Positions 1 through 10,178 of a DNA stretch of 38,431 nt are shown here, in pieces (within the stretch, counting starts at the first letter, position 1; each line of letters starts with the position of its first letter). The notes under the pieces were generated by a model. The model saw only the letters and a list, made by a program, of their open reading frames with translations, was not told the origin of the DNA and searched no databases. Source of the DNA: Chara braunii (Eukaryota > Streptophyta > Charophyceae > Charales > Characeae); assembly GCA_003427395.1 (NCBI GenBank), contig BFEA01000002.1, positions 2,257,829 through 2,296,259 on the forward strand, written 5' to 3'. The position numbers and the translations under genes are program-made.

Positions 1-21
1 TTTTTTTTTTTTTTTTTTTTT
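1..21. repeat. Poly(T) tract at window edge
   Basis: The window opens with 21 consecutive T. It may be the poly(A) tail of a minus-strand retroposon, but the element cannot be bounded because the window starts here. Confidence 0.8.
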
Positions 22-843
22 GCCGCGTGGATCTGTGTGCCGCGTGGCACCTAACGGAAAGGAGGAGAAGCGAAGAGAGATCTATGGAGAAAGAGGTCGG
101 GATAGGGGAGAAGCAATAGAAGGAACAACAACGACGGTAGAGAAAAGAGGAGAGGGCAACCTGGCCTCCCTTCTCACAGTCTCTGCTCTTCTCGCCGCGG
201 GCGGAGCCGCGGCGGGTCCACTTGTTTTTGTTTAAAGTAAAGAGGGAGACTAGAGCATTTGAGTCTGGAGAGAGGGTTATTACATTTCCAATCATTTGAG
301 GCTCATGCAATAACCCATGCGATATGTCTCGTGGAAAGACTGAGGGCCAACTTGGTCGCCTTCAGCCCAGGCCAAAACGGGGGCAAAAAGGACCCCATAC
401 GAGGACCCAGGGCCTGGACGTGCGACATATGACTTTGGTCAATTGTCGAGATCCCAACAGTCAAAGTCCAAAGGTACCTAGCCTAGTCCGCTGGTCAAGC
501 ACACACACTTGTTTGTATGCAGGTACCCAGACAGCATCAAGTCCAAGGGAGAAGTCTGCAAACTGCACAATCCGGGCCCTCAGATGTGAGTCAATCTGGA
601 CGACTGTGGGGAAAGCACCCGAGGCCAGACAGCCTCGACAAATGCTATTAAGGCTGGCCTCGAGTGAGTCAAGCATTCAGTCTTGCTATGCTACTTTGTT
701 GCTGGCTCGACTTTGACTAGACGCTGGCATTATGTTGGCTCGACGCTGGCTAGACGCTGGCTGTGCACTGGCGATGCGGACGACGGCACGAGTTGGAGGC
801 AGCATACTGGCGCTCTCTGCATTGTGCACCAGGCTTGCTGAGG
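22..843. other. Unassigned sequence
   Basis: I see no gene, RNA or transposon here. Reading frames are short and lack recognisable motifs. Around 711-770 there are imperfect repeats of a GACGCTGGCTAGACGCTGG-like motif that lead into the minisatellite downstream. Confidence 0.4.
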
Positions 844-1336
844 TGGCATGCTGATGTGACACTACCTTTGGTCTACATTGCATGCTGATGTGGCGCTACC
901 TCTGGTCTACATTGCATGCTGATGTGGCGCTACCTCTGGTCTACATGGCATGCTGATGTGGTGCTACCTCTGGTCTACACAATATGCTGATGTGGTGCTT
1001 CCTCTGGTCTACATTGCATGCTGATGTGGCGCTACCACTTGTCTACCTTGCTGATGCGGCGCTGCCAATGGTCTCCATTGCTGATGTGGCATATGCCACC
1101 TGTCTCGACTGTTGACGTGGCATTGTCCACATTGTCTACATGAGGTGACTGGTTGTGAGGAGCTGATGTGGTGCTACCTCTGGTTTACATTGCATGCTTA
1201 TGTGGCGCTACCACATGTCTACCTTGCTGATGTGGTGCTGCCAATGGTCTCCATTGCTGATGTGGCATATGCCACCTGCCTCACCTGTTGACGTGGCATT
1301 GTCCACGCTGTCTACATGAGGTGACTGTTTCTGAGG
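844..1336. repeat. 34-bp minisatellite with 176-bp higher-order duplication
   Basis: CTGATGTGGCGCTACCTC recurs with starts at 851, 885, 919, 953, 987 and 1021, an exact 34-bp period. Units after 1021 shorten to 30-31 bp. The block 1017-1160 is repeated at 1193-1336, an offset of 176 bp, with few differences. This shows local expansion at two scales. There are no unique spacers between units and no coding frame across it. Confidence 0.9.
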
Positions 1337-1639
1337 AGGAGGAAGATCGGGATCTGTGAATCAAGGAGGTCGGGTACTCACCTGAGGTTGACATCATCAC
1401 TGGAATCTGCTATGTCTTCATGGTCTTCACGAGATAAAGTGCCACGTGGCACTATTGTGTGTGATCAGGAATATACTTATTATCATTGTCGACGTGGAGA
1501 GGGAAGAAGGCCGAAGAAGGAGAGGGGTCTGAAGGGATTATTTGTGATCTTTCATATTCTCCTTTGTCTATTCCCCTTCCACTCTCTTCTTGTAATGGTA
1601 ATGAGATACTGTTGGAGATATCACTTCACAGTTTGGAGA
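1337..1639. other. Unassigned sequence with a perfect palindrome
   Basis: No gene seen. It contains GTGCCACGTGGCAC at about 1440-1453, a 14-bp perfect palindrome around a G-box-like CACGTG core. No transcript context supports a regulatory role. Confidence 0.35.
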
Positions 1640-2480
1640 CTTTGATGCAGATAATGAGACTACTGATGTTTGACGACTTCTGAGTATCTGCCAGACTGGG
1701 TTCATTACACTCATTTCTTAGGCCTACCCAATCCCTTTCCTGGAAGTTTTATCTTTCTTGAGGATTCAAACCCAGTCTAGCGGAATTAGATCTATGATGG
1801 TTTGTAGACTTTCTTCCATATGGTGGCAGCGCAGGAGTTTATCGAGTAGTGAATTAGGGGATAACCAGTCCTTGGAATCACTATCCCATATATCTTTTAT
1901 CCTTGTGATATCCTTCTTTATCCACCCTTTCCATGGACTTGCATTACAATGTAGAGAATATCCTTGAGGGTCTCTAGTCCATTCATTATTGAAAAGGGGC
2001 TGTCGGATGACTTCCTCCCATCTCAGTAGGGGGTGCTTATCCGGCAGGGGGAGTTTCCTCCATGTTTGGAGGAGTTTGAGCCAGAAATCCTTACAGATGT
2101 CTTGTCTTACTGCCGCCTTGTCTGAGTGCTCTTGTATGTTTTGATTTCTTGGTGCATATCTTGGGATGGGCCATGATCTATTTTCTAACCACATTGCTGG
2201 ATCAGTTGTGTCATCAGTAAGGGGGGCAAGTCGCTTTATTCGTTCCCAAGCTAGAGCGCACCATGGAGTTTATGGATTGAAGAGGAGCCTCTTGATCCAT
2301 TGTAGTGGGAGTGCCATGACTTGGGTGGCCGGGTTTCTCCATTGGCAATTCGGCATAGGATTTCCGCCTCTATCCATGTCTTGGTGGAAACCCAAACTTT
2401 GTGACATGGATTGTTGACACTGTCTAGAGTTCTGCTGCTGTGTCTTTCCTTTGAGATGATCCAAAAGAGTCACTTTGCGT
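1640..2480 (-). pseudogene. LINE relic 1: fragment of ORF2 downstream of the RT core
   Basis: Minus-strand translation between 2194 and 1766 is clearly homologous to the long LINE at 23-27 kb. Shared landmarks in order are a QWIKRLL block (about 2300-2280), MWLENR, WRKLPLPDK, LFNN, a SPW-W block and LIPLDWV. Homology continues in other frames to about 1640 at the 3' side and about 2480 at the 5' side, so frameshifts are present. The region corresponds to the stretch between the RT domain and the zf-RVT-like segment. No endonuclease, RT catalytic motifs or poly(A) tail remain. It is a dead fragment of the same LINE family, inserted in the same orientation as the other two copies. Confidence 0.85.
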
Positions 2481-3116
2481 ATCATTCAGAATCAGACGCT
2501 TTCCGGATTGCCAAAGTGAGAGGAGTGTTAGTCCATGTAAGAAGCTGCATGGGGTGTTCGGGGAAAGGGGAGGGGAATGGGTGTTCACACAGGTTCGATG
2601 CTCTAGCCCATTCCCTGGGATCCAGATTTATCCTTTCTACCAACATCTCATACAGCACTGCAATGGCATATTATTCGTAGGTGTCTGCCTACACCTGACT
2701 GGCTGGTTTCAAGGTCAGCCTTGAACCAAAGAGGCCTCCTTTCTCCACTATGTATTGCACATTGTAACCGTCCATTGGGGGTTCAATATTTGGACATGCT
2801 TGAGCTTTGCTTCCTGGCATGCCCATGGAGGTGGTTAGCTGGCACCTCTCAGCACCTAACAGGTCTCTCACTAAAGTGGAATCTATGGCTTCGCATACGG
2901 GGGTGTGCTCACAAGACCATCGAGCAAGATGGGGAGCGCATAACCTCCTATCGACAACTAAATTGGATGTCATGATGACTATCTAGAAGATTCCGTGTGC
3001 ATTTGAAGAAAAATAAAAAACAATTTTGGACTCTTGGAACTTAGTAGGAAGCCCAAAGTGAGATCGAGGACCTCAACGACATTCCTGCAAATGTCAATGA
3101 AGCCGAATTGAACTGG
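2481..3116. other. Unassigned sequence
   Basis: No recognisable coding frame, RNA or element boundary. The side adjoining LINE relic 1 could be further degraded LINE sequence, but I cannot align it with confidence. Confidence 0.3.
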
Positions 3117-3137
3117 AAAAAAAAAAAAAAAAAAAAA
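3117..3137. repeat. Poly(A) tract
   Basis: Twenty-one consecutive A, possibly the tail of a plus-strand retroposon ending here. No target-site duplication could be found. Confidence 0.7.
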
Positions 3138-3157
3138 TCCCTATTGAAAGAACTTGT

Positions 3158-3158
<1 letters not shown>

Positions 3159-3206
<48 letters not shown>
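3159..3206. repeat. Poly(T) tract, 48 bp
   Basis: An uninterrupted run of 48 T. It is followed by a short GC-rich segment (3207-3290) with small inverted repeats, for example GTTTATC and GATAAAC around an EcoRI-like GAATTC. The T run may be the tail of a minus-strand retroposon. The length is prone to assembly error. Confidence 0.7.
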
Positions 3207-3208
<2 letters not shown>

Positions 3209-3299
3209 CGGATTAAGTGACCGGGATATCCGGCCGCTTTATCCGGCATCCTGTTTATCAGGAATTCTGGATAAACCGGAAAGTGACTGATTTTTTTTT

Positions 3300-3363
3300 C
3301 GTTTTGTTTTGTTTTGTTTGTTTGTTTGTTTGTTTGTTTGTTTGTTTGTTTGTTTGTTTGTTT
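3300..3363. repeat. (GTTT)n microsatellite
   Basis: Three GTTTT units followed by about a dozen GTTT units. Simple-sequence expansion, possibly from a degenerate T-rich tail. Confidence 0.85.
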
Positions 3364-3364
3364 C

Positions 3365-3749
3365 GAAGCCCAGGTTGTTGTAGAGGTGGGATACTAGACC
3401 AATGACAGTTACCCACAGCACTCGGTCACTCGGTTGTCCAGCTGAATCCCTCGGAAGACCCCACCCATCCTTCCTCTTATCATTTTGCCCTGGTGCACCC
3501 CCACCCCGCCCTGTCCTACCCTGGTGTTAACCACCCGGGACCATCACCCATTGCCATATTGGCAGGGTGACCTGACCAGACAACGGTTGCAGGCACCGGG
3601 CTAGGCAGAGAGACCTACCCTCCTGCTCAGCCCTGGTTGAAGGAGACGCCGTGCAAGCCCGATTGCACGGGGGCTTTGGGAGCTACGTATGAACATGCTA
3701 CTACAGGTCTTCATGAGGGTGCACAGTGTTACATTGTATTACTACTATT
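3365..3749. other. Unassigned sequence
   Basis: No gene or known repeat recognised before the tandem repeat array begins. Confidence 0.3.
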
Positions 3750-4087
3750 GTGTTTTTCTGATGGCAGAGAGTTGGGGATCCTTCCTTCCCTCGTATATCC
3801 TTGGAGCCCGTTCCGGCCCCGCGGTAAGGTGCAGTATCTCCTGACACCCCCGACATCCCGTACTAAGGAAGTGCTATGCCAGCCTCAACCCTACGCTACG
3901 TACTAGGAGAATAGCCAACCCTGAGTCATATGTGTATTACAGTGTTCTATTGTGTTCATGGTAGAGAGCTGGGAATCCTCTGTTCCATCGTATATCCCTG
4001 GAGCCCGTTCCGACCCCGTGGTAAGGTGTAGTATCTCGTGACACCCCCGACATCCCGTACTAAGGAACTGCTATGCCAGCCTCAAGC
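3750..4087 (+). repeat. Tandem repeat array of about 200-bp units, left part (units 1-2)
   Basis: Two consecutive units share, in order, GAGAGCTGGG, a CCCGTTCCG block, GGTAAGGTG, ACACCCCCGACATCCCGTAC and CTATGCCAGCCTCAA. Unit 1 spans about 3750-3943. Unit 2 starts near 3944 and is cut at 4087 by a large insertion, resuming at 6761. No protein frame is conserved between units. Confidence 0.85.
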
Positions 4088-4619
4088 GCTGGAACATGGC
4101 CTGTGTGGTGGGGCGGCGCGACGCGACCGGGAGCGTCGCGCCGCTCCACTATCTACGTGAGCCGGCTTGTGAGATGGTGGCGCCTTGTCGGCATGGCTCC
4201 CGGCGAGGAATATCGAGGAGGTGATGTGGGTGATGGCGCGGGGTTCCATTTGGTCTTGTCTGGCGCGGCCATTGACGTGATGCTCCGGCTGAAGGTCCTT
4301 CCAACCTTGATAACCTAGGCTGAAGAGGTCTCTTGCTTCATGCTTTGTTTATGTGGTGTCACGGGTTGACACGTTGGAGGAAGGGGAGGCTGTCAGGGTG
4401 ATTAGGATAGTCTTCATGAGATCTTGGGCATGGTAGCGGCCCTGCTCCTATGCTCCTGCACGAATCTAGTGGAGGTCGGTTGGGCAGTGCGGGCAGAAAG
4501 TGAGGAACATCTTCTTATGCGGAGTGGGAGGTTACAAGCTGGAGCGTCAAAAAGAGCTGGCGGTTTCAAGCGTTCATTTGATCTGGTTCAACGGTTAAAG
4601 ACACGGAAGCAGGTAGCGG

Positions 4620-4943
4620 CGCAATTCGTCATCATCATCAGGGAGCTGCTCGTCATCATCATCATCATCATCATCATCAACAGGGTGTGGTTCAACATCA
4701 TCATTACTGCTCATTATCATCATCAAGGTGTAGGTCTTCACTCCAGGGGTGCTGTTCGTTACTCATCGTTGTATTACCATCATCAATAGTTCACCATCAT
4801 AGAGCGCGGTGGCGAAGTTCATCATCATAGGGCGCTGCTTATCTTTATCATTATTATCATTATCATCATCATCATTAGGTTATCATCAAAGGTGCTCGTC
4901 ATCAGCACCATCATCATCCTGTTGTCATCACAGGGCGTGGTGT

Positions 4944-5016
<73 letters not shown>

Positions 5017-5265
5017 GCATCACCGACGTCATCATTATCATCATTATCATCATTATCATCATCGTTTTGTAATCATAGGGGCGGGGCTGTTGGTGCTGCT
5101 CTTTAGTATGATCAGCAGCATCATTTTGTCTCATTCTCATCACTACCATCATCGTCATCATCATCATCAGTTTGTCATCATTAGATGTTTGCTCTTTAAG
5201 GCATTGTTTGCCGTTCACATCAGCAGGTGAGTTGGTCGTAACCATCATCCTCATCATCATCATTT
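4620..5265. repeat. CAT/ATC trinucleotide arrays with a CAG run
   Basis: Interrupted runs of CAT occur across the interval. The purest is about 4945-4995 and passes directly into about eight CAG triplets (4993-5018). Translating it gives long His and Gln runs, which I regard as artefacts of simple sequence and not protein. It lies inside the 2.67-kb retroinsertion. Confidence 0.9.
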
Positions 5266-5850
5266 TTAGGGTGCTTTTCGTCGTCATCAGCAAAATCCAA
5301 AAAAAAAAATCATCTACCTTTCGTCATCATGACTTTCAGAAATTTCCGATTGGATCGTTCCCGGAGGGTTAAACGGTAGGAAGGGGGGGGGGGGAGCTCT
5401 ACCTTGCAGGGGCATCACAAGGCGGGGGGTGAATGTCTCAAAGAAGGTAGGGGCGGAGTAGGGGGTTGCCCTATTCTGGGGCAGGGGCTGGTGTGTGGGT
5501 CAATATCAGTCCCGGCGGAGGCAGAAATGGGCAAGGGGCCGGGGGGGCATGCTTTAGGTGGGAACTGCGTGCTCCTGGGGAAAGGGGGGTAGGGTTGGTC
5601 CTATATTGGGGCCGAGGGAGAGTGGGTGACTCACCTCGGCGGAGGCAGTGTAGGGCTGAGGGGGGAGGGGTAGGGGGAGGGAGGGGCGATCTTTCTTGAA
5701 TAAGTCTATCATCTAGACTACGTTATTTATTCTATTTTGATTTGGTTTGCCGCTCGAGGGGGTTGTAGGAATAGGTGCTATCTGACGATTCATCTGTGAT
5801 CCTGCAAAGGGTGGTTGAAAATTCGGTGGCCCTCGAAGACCGATGCTGGA
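5266..5850. other. G-rich non-coding part of the insertion
   Basis: G runs are frequent: a run of ten or more G at about 5384-5394 and many GGGG blocks at 5420-5690. No gene is recognisable. The plus strand has G4-forming potential in places. Confidence 0.5.
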
Positions 5851-6446
5851 GCAACGCTGGCCGGAGCTGGAGCCAGGTGGCGCAACTCTGTGACCTAGCT
5901 TAGTGGGGGCGTGAGGCCTGGTAGAGAGCTCTGGGGGGCTGTGTGCGGGGGCAGTCTCAGTGGTCATCGGGGATCGTAACTGGAGCAATGCTGGCCGGTG
6001 CTGGAGCAAGGTGGTGCAACTCTGTAATCTAACCTGATGGGAGCATGAGGCCTGAAAGAGCTTCGGTTCATGCTGAAAACAGTCATGCTGGTGGTGGTCG
6101 TAGGTGGATTGAATAGGTTTCACCAATCTGATTTGTCGGTGGTTCTTATGAATGTCTTAGGACTCTAGGGACTCTTAGCAACCCATCCTAGGCGGTTTTG
6201 AAGCAGTTGTACTTAGTGATCTGCGGCTGTTCGATGCCAGAACGACGCTGGCCGGTGCTGGGGTGTTGCCCTGTAACCTGCTGATGCAGGAACATGAGGC
6301 CTGGTAGAGAGATCTGGGGATGCTTTGGGGTGGGCATCCCAAGGGACAGCCAAGGTTTGCTGCTGGTACGATGCTGGTCGGAGCTGGGGCGAGTTGTGTT
6401 GCCCTGTAACCCAGCAGGGTGGGGGTGTGAGGCCTGGAAGAGCTCA
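5851..6446 (+). repeat. Four diverged copies of an 80-bp module
   Basis: Copies lie at about 5851-5935, 5984-6063, 6241-6320 and 6368-6446. Each reads CGCTGGCCGGAGCTGG, then TGTTGCCCTGTAACC or a variant, then GTGAGGCCTGGTAGAG. Two further copies occur on the minus strand at 34978-35066 and 35525-35612. Function is unknown. The blocks do not fold as tRNAs by eye and carry no conserved frame. Confidence 0.8.
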
Positions 6447-6658
6447 GCAGAGAGTAAGACTGTGTTGGAAAGTCTTAGAAGGGCTTGTTAGGAATCCTGA
6501 GGGTTGTGAGCATTCGTAGGACCTCTGTGGCAGCCTACTGGATGAGTAGTTCTCTAATTGGTCATTAGATATTCACAGACTGATCTCAGCCGAAGCCGGG
6601 TAATGGCCCCGGTATCTCAAATGATCTCAAATGTTCTCAAATGTTCTTAATGATCTGT

Positions 6659-6760
6659 GCAATTTGATATGGGACGCTGGGCCCGGTTCCCAGCACGTGC
6701 TGCTCCCCATGAATAGATTGGAGCATTTGTTTTCAAAAAAACAGAAAAAAAGAAAAAAAA
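6659..6760 (+). mobile_element. Hairpin-module retroposon tail (copy A)
   Basis: GGGACGCTGG begins at 6671. GCTGGG (6676-6681) and CCCAGC (6689-6694) form a perfect 6-bp stem around CCCGGTT. After about 45 bp comes an A-rich tail. Nearly the same sequence, including the leading AATTTGATAT, is found on the minus strand at 13978-14074. Here the module ends the 2.67-kb insertion: the insertion's TSD directly follows the A-rich tail, and no separate duplication sits 5' of the module. Confidence 0.75.
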
Positions 6761-7395
6761 AGCCTCAAGCCCTAAGCTACGTACTAGGAGGATAGCCAAC
6801 CCTAGGTCGTGAATCATGGACTGCATCATGGACTGTGTATTGACCCTTGGAGAGTCGTTGATAGTGACGGTAGAGAGCTGGGGACCCTCTGTTCCATCGT
6901 ATATCCCTGGAGCCTATTCCGGCCCTGCGGTAAGGTGCAGTATCTCGTACACCCCCGACATCCCGTACTTATGCCAGCCTCAACAAGCCCTAAGCTACGC
7001 ACTAGGAGGATAGCCAACCCTGAGTTGTGAATCATGGACTGTATCGTGAACTATGTGTATGGACCCTGGAGAATCGTTGATAGAGAGAGCTGGGGATCCT
7101 CTGTTCCCTCGGAACTGCTGTGCCAGCCTCAACCCTTAAGCCACGTACTAGGAGGATACCCAATCCTAAGTTGTGGATCGTGGACTGTATCTATTGACCC
7201 TGGAGAACCCTGTGTTGTATGATAAACTGTGAGGGCTAGACAATCCTCTGTTCTCTCGTATGTCCCTGGAGCCCGTTCCGGCCCCGCGGTAAAGTGCAAT
7301 ATACACCCCCGACATCCGTACCAAGGAACTGCTATGCCAGCCTCAATCCTTGACTACGTACTAGGAGGATAACCAGCCCTGAGTCATAATCTGGT
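6761..7395 (+). repeat. Tandem repeat array, right part (rest of unit 2 and units 3-5)
   Basis: The array resumes with the remainder of unit 2 (6761-6820). Unit 3 is about 6821-7036. Unit 4 (about 7037-7182) lacks roughly 75 bp in its middle, and unit 5 is about 7183-7395. Each unit ends with a TACTAGGAGGATAGCCAACCC-like block and GAATCATGGACTG or a variant. The array predates the insertion that splits it. Confidence 0.85.
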
Positions 7396-7690
7396 ATCAA
7401 ACACAGGACCTCATGTGACTCGTGCAAATGACCTAACCTGTTGACATATACTGTGAAGTAGTCTGAAGCTGTGCTCTGCTGGGCTCGAGTAGACCATACT
7501 GTACAAACCACCCAACAGTCGCGTGACCACCCATAGACCAAGAACGTCAGGATACCCTACCATCACCCAGTCCCAACATTCAACAACTGTGAGCTACCCC
7601 TTGGGTGGTGTGCAAGCAGTGTCTGTAATAGCTAACCTGCGTCATCCCAAGGGGGTGTATGTCCAGCCGTGCATCAATCTAACGCCCTGC
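7396..7690. other. Unassigned sequence with a possible tRNA T-arm-like relic
   Basis: On the minus strand about 7391-7440 contains GGTCCTGTGTTTGATACC, which resembles a tRNA T arm or B box. A similar sequence lies near 10930. Without an A box I do not call an element. Confidence 0.3.
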
Positions 7691-7697
7691 CGGTGTC

Positions 7698-7774
7698 CAT
7701 GCGCAAGGCTGCGGATTTGAACCCGCAACCTCATACCACAATGCGCATTTCCAACCGGTGAGCTACATCAACTC
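7698..7774 (-). mobile_element. tRNA-like relic with A and B boxes
   Basis: Read on the minus strand, TAGCTCACCGGTTGG (7751-7765) matches an internal A box. GGTTCAAATCC (7713-7723) is a good B box inside a T arm with a TGCGG/CCGCA stem. Spacing is tRNA-like. The acceptor and anticodon stems do not pair well, so a working tRNA is unlikely; a tRNA-derived SINE head or a tRNA pseudogene fits better. No poly(A) tail or TSD was found. Confidence 0.55.
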
Positions 7775-8589
7775 TTTGGCCAAGACATAATCACGATTTT
7801 TCTGTGTTCTTTGCATCCCCAACTCTTCCATCCCTGAGGAAGTCCTGTCAATTGTTCAACGGAACAGGAGTCTCAGCCTTAATGCCCGACTGTGTAAAAA
7901 AGGGTTGTGGATGCCAACATCAAAATGACCAGTCGCCAACTTGGAGAAGGTCAGAGGCAAAGTGGGAGTATCACCTGTTGGGCTACTTTTTCCTTTTTGT
8001 TTTTTTTTAAAAAGGACTGTGCTCATTTTATTATACCAGAAAGGGGGAGAGCTGGAATCCCTCCACAAACAACCCCTAAAACAAATCACTCTGACGTTCT
8101 GACCATTACCTAGCTTAGGTGAAGGCGTTTGGATAGATTCCAGCAACAGAAATGCCCATCACACAACCGCCATCCTGACAATGGAATAATTTCGTACACC
8201 TCTTTAGGGCATGCTGATTTTGTAGTGGCATAGAGATGGTGTGAAGGGGTAAGGGATATATGATATGGATGGTATGAGGGAGGGAACAGTGAAGTGGGAA
8301 GGGGAGGGGAACAGTGTGGGAGTTTGCCTCAGGGATAGTGAATTGAGGGTGGGTTTTTGGTAACAGTGGCTTATATCAATCCTCTCAGTCCCTTTTTCTA
8401 CACACCACCTTCCTCTCACTCCCTTTTCCTACCACCCACCTCCTTCCGTCCATCCTTCCTGGTGGCCAAGCAGGAGCCTCACCCTCGTCGATGAAGATCT
8501 GTTGCCGAAGTCCTCTCTCCTTCTTCTTGCTCTCATTTCTATCCGTGGAATTTTTCGCTTCTCAATCATCAAGCACATGATAACTGGTA

Positions 8590-8590
<1 letters not shown>
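7775..8590. other. Unassigned sequence
   Basis: No recognisable gene or element. It includes a pyrimidine-rich stretch at about 8385-8460 (CT-rich on the plus strand). Short frames lack motifs. Confidence 0.3.
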
Positions 8591-8591
<1 letters not shown>

Positions 8592-8635
<44 letters not shown>

Positions 8636-8637
8636 AA
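8592..8637. repeat. Poly(C) 34 followed by poly(A) 12
   Basis: An uninterrupted run of 34 C at 8592-8625 passes directly into 12 A (8626-8637). Exact length is likely unreliable in assembly. Confidence 0.9.
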
Positions 8638-8680
8638 CCCTCTCTCCAGGGAGTGACAATGATGATGATAGTTTTCACAT

Positions 8681-8827
8681 GGGATGCTGGACCTGGTTTC
8701 CAGCAGGTGCACTCCCCCACAATAGATTGCAGCCGTCAACCACTGCAAGATCTCAAGTTTTTTGCGTGCTCCCACTACTCCCAAAATGGAGGCTTGTACT
8801 CTGATCTTCACACATAAAAAAAAAAAA
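8681..8827 (+). mobile_element. Hairpin-module retroposon (copy B)
   Basis: It begins GGGATGCTGG at 8681. GCTGGA and TCCAGC pair around CCTGGTT (8686-8704). AGGTGCACTCCCCCACAATAGAT follows in pieces, matching the body of other copies. It ends in 12 A (8816-8827). A weak 6-bp duplication, TTTCAC, flanks it. There is no coding capacity. Confidence 0.65.
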
Positions 8828-9103
8828 CCTTTCACCTCTTATGTCCCGCTAAGGTGAATTTTTTTGTTTGTGGCCGTAGATCACGGAAATCAATGGCCAA
8901 GAACAAAGAATCCTGGTAAGTGGGGCCTCATTCCAGGGCTTGTGAATGGTGTTCAGTGTTGAATCTTCTCGGGAAGGTCATGACTATATGATGGTGTTTC
9001 ACATTTTGAGGCTGTCGGTAATTCAATTTTAGAATTTTTAGGACAGAGTTGTAAAAACGAAAGAAGGGGCAAGTACGTTCAAGTCACAACCCATGTTTGA
9101 AAT

Positions 9104-9412
9104 GGGCAAAAAAAAAAAGCGCACCGGCATGTCCTTCGCATGCCAAGTTAAAAAAAGCAGTAAAGGCGGCCCAACACTTTATAAGTGTGAATATCATAAG
9201 TACAGGCGTGGGCCGTCATGAATAGGTGGCCAGATTTCAACAACGGCAAAAAGAAATTACGCAAAAAGCACGTTACGGCAGGTCCCTCACACGCTGAGTT
9301 CAAAGGGGGGCAATAAGAGCAGCCCGACACTTTGTAATAAGCGTGTATGTCATAACTACAGGGGTGGGCTGTCATGAACAGATGGCCTGAGTTCGAAACA
9401 GCAAAAAGAAAT
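9104..9412. repeat. Diverged tandem duplication of about 155 bp
   Basis: Two units share GCAAAAAG, a CGGCAGGTCC-like block, a GCCCGACACTTTGTAA-like block, CATAACTACAGG, GGGCTGTCATGAA and GGCAAAAAGAAATTAC. The boundary lies near 9257. The units have diverged by roughly a quarter by eye. No coding frame is conserved. Confidence 0.75.
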
Positions 9413-9771
9413 TACTTACAGCTATTTTTGGCGTTTTTTACCATTTCAAACTCGAGCAGTCCTAAAACTGCCAGTACTTGTTTTTTTTTCCTGCTCATTT
9501 CGAAATAAAAATGTGACTCAGACACAGTTATCTCAAAAAGGAAAAAAGAATAGAGAAAGAGGTAGTTGGGGCTGCTACGGGGTTCCCTGTAATACTATAA
9601 CGACAATAAAAAAGGCCTGAAAGGCCGTTGTGTCCAGATTAGACAGTTAATTGAATTGGTCAGGCTTACAGAATTAGCCTTATGAAAAAAAATAAAAAAA
9701 TTAGCAACACGTGGCAAGCTGGCCAAAAATGAGGCTGCTGGCATGCAGGCCAAAAATGATGGTGGAGGTAC

Positions 9772-9821
9772 GACCCCTGCACAAGGATGATACACACAAA
9801 TCGAGAAATGGTCCAAAAAAA
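9772..9821 (+). pseudogene. U6 snRNA retrocopy 1 (3' fragment)
   Basis: Bases 9772-9814 match the 3' half of U6: CCCCTGCACAAGGATGA, then ACACAAATCGAGAAATGGTCC. Seven A follow (9815-9821). The piece is flanked by ATGATGGTGGAGGTAC (9756-9771) and ATGATGGCGGAGGTAC (9821-9836), a 16-bp duplication with one mismatch. It is a severely 5'-truncated retrocopy and lacks the ACAGAGA box. Confidence 0.85.
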
Positions 9822-9883
9822 TGATGGCGGAGGTACTGGGGGCAAGGGGAGTACTGCGGGTGTGCACAATTTTTTTTCGATGT

Positions 9884-10082
9884 TTAAACTATGAGTACGT
9901 TCCCCAGCCATTTTTTTCAAAGTTGTGGCTTGCATCTTGCCACAACTTCTGGGGCTTGGCAGCTGGCGCAAAATGGCTGGCGGTGCCAGCCAAAAGGAGG
10001 CCCTCGCCGGTTCATTTTTTTTGTGGGGCGCAGGGCATTTCCTGCCCCGGAGAAAAGTGCCTCGGAAGTACTGGTGGTTTAA
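9884..10082. mobile_element. TTAA-bounded MITE, copy 1
   Basis: The right end is TACTGGTGGTTTAA (10069-10082). The left end, TTAAACTATGAGTACGTT (9884), is a diverged inverted counterpart. The interior CCCCAGCCATTTTTT...GTGGCTTGCAT...GCCACAAC...AAAATGGCTGGC also occurs in the copy at 18383-18501. It is non-coding and about 199 bp. The TTAA at each end could be a target duplication. Confidence 0.7.
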
Positions 10083-10113
10083 GCCACCACCACAACATTC
10101 AAGCCCCAACAAA

Positions 10114-10178
10114 ACAATTTATGCGTGTCATCCTTGCCCAGGGTCTGCTATTGTTCCAATTTTAAAGGATGCACACAT
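10114..10178 (-). pseudogene. U6 snRNA relic 2 (internally deleted)
   Basis: Read on the minus strand it has AAAATTGGAACAATA and then GCAAGGATGACACGCATAAAT, which flank the U6 core. About 15-20 nt including the ACAGAGA box and AGC triad are missing or mutated. Neither an A tail nor a duplication can be seen. It is an older or rearranged copy. Confidence 0.7.

Larger units (their letters stand above)
4088..6760 (+). mobile_element. 2.67-kb non-coding retroinsertion with 10-bp TSD
   Basis: Unit 2 of the surrounding repeat breaks at AGCCTCAAGC (4078-4087) and resumes with the same AGCCTCAAGC at 6761-6770, directly after an A-rich tail (about 6736-6760). Other array units show that this site is normally continuous, so the duplication marks a single insertion of the intervening 2673 bp. 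The insert contains CAT/CAG arrays, G-rich sequence, four modules of about 80 bp and, at its 3' end, a hairpin module (6659-6735). No frame encodes recognisable enzymes, so it must have been mobilised in trans, presumably by a LINE. It could be an unusually long SINE-like or composite element, or a retrocopied non-coding transcript. Confidence 0.75.

Noticed and set aside
844-1336. Possible CRISPR array
   Set aside because: Repeats are directly abutting with no unique spacers, and the setting is eukaryotic.
4892-5230. Frame encoding 16 His followed by about 8 Gln
   Set aside because: It is a direct translation of CAT and CAG microsatellites inside a non-coding insertion; other frames are open too because the repeat lacks stops.
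8502-8804. Frame with a polyproline run
   Set aside because: The prolines come from the 34-bp poly(C) run; no domain lies on either side.
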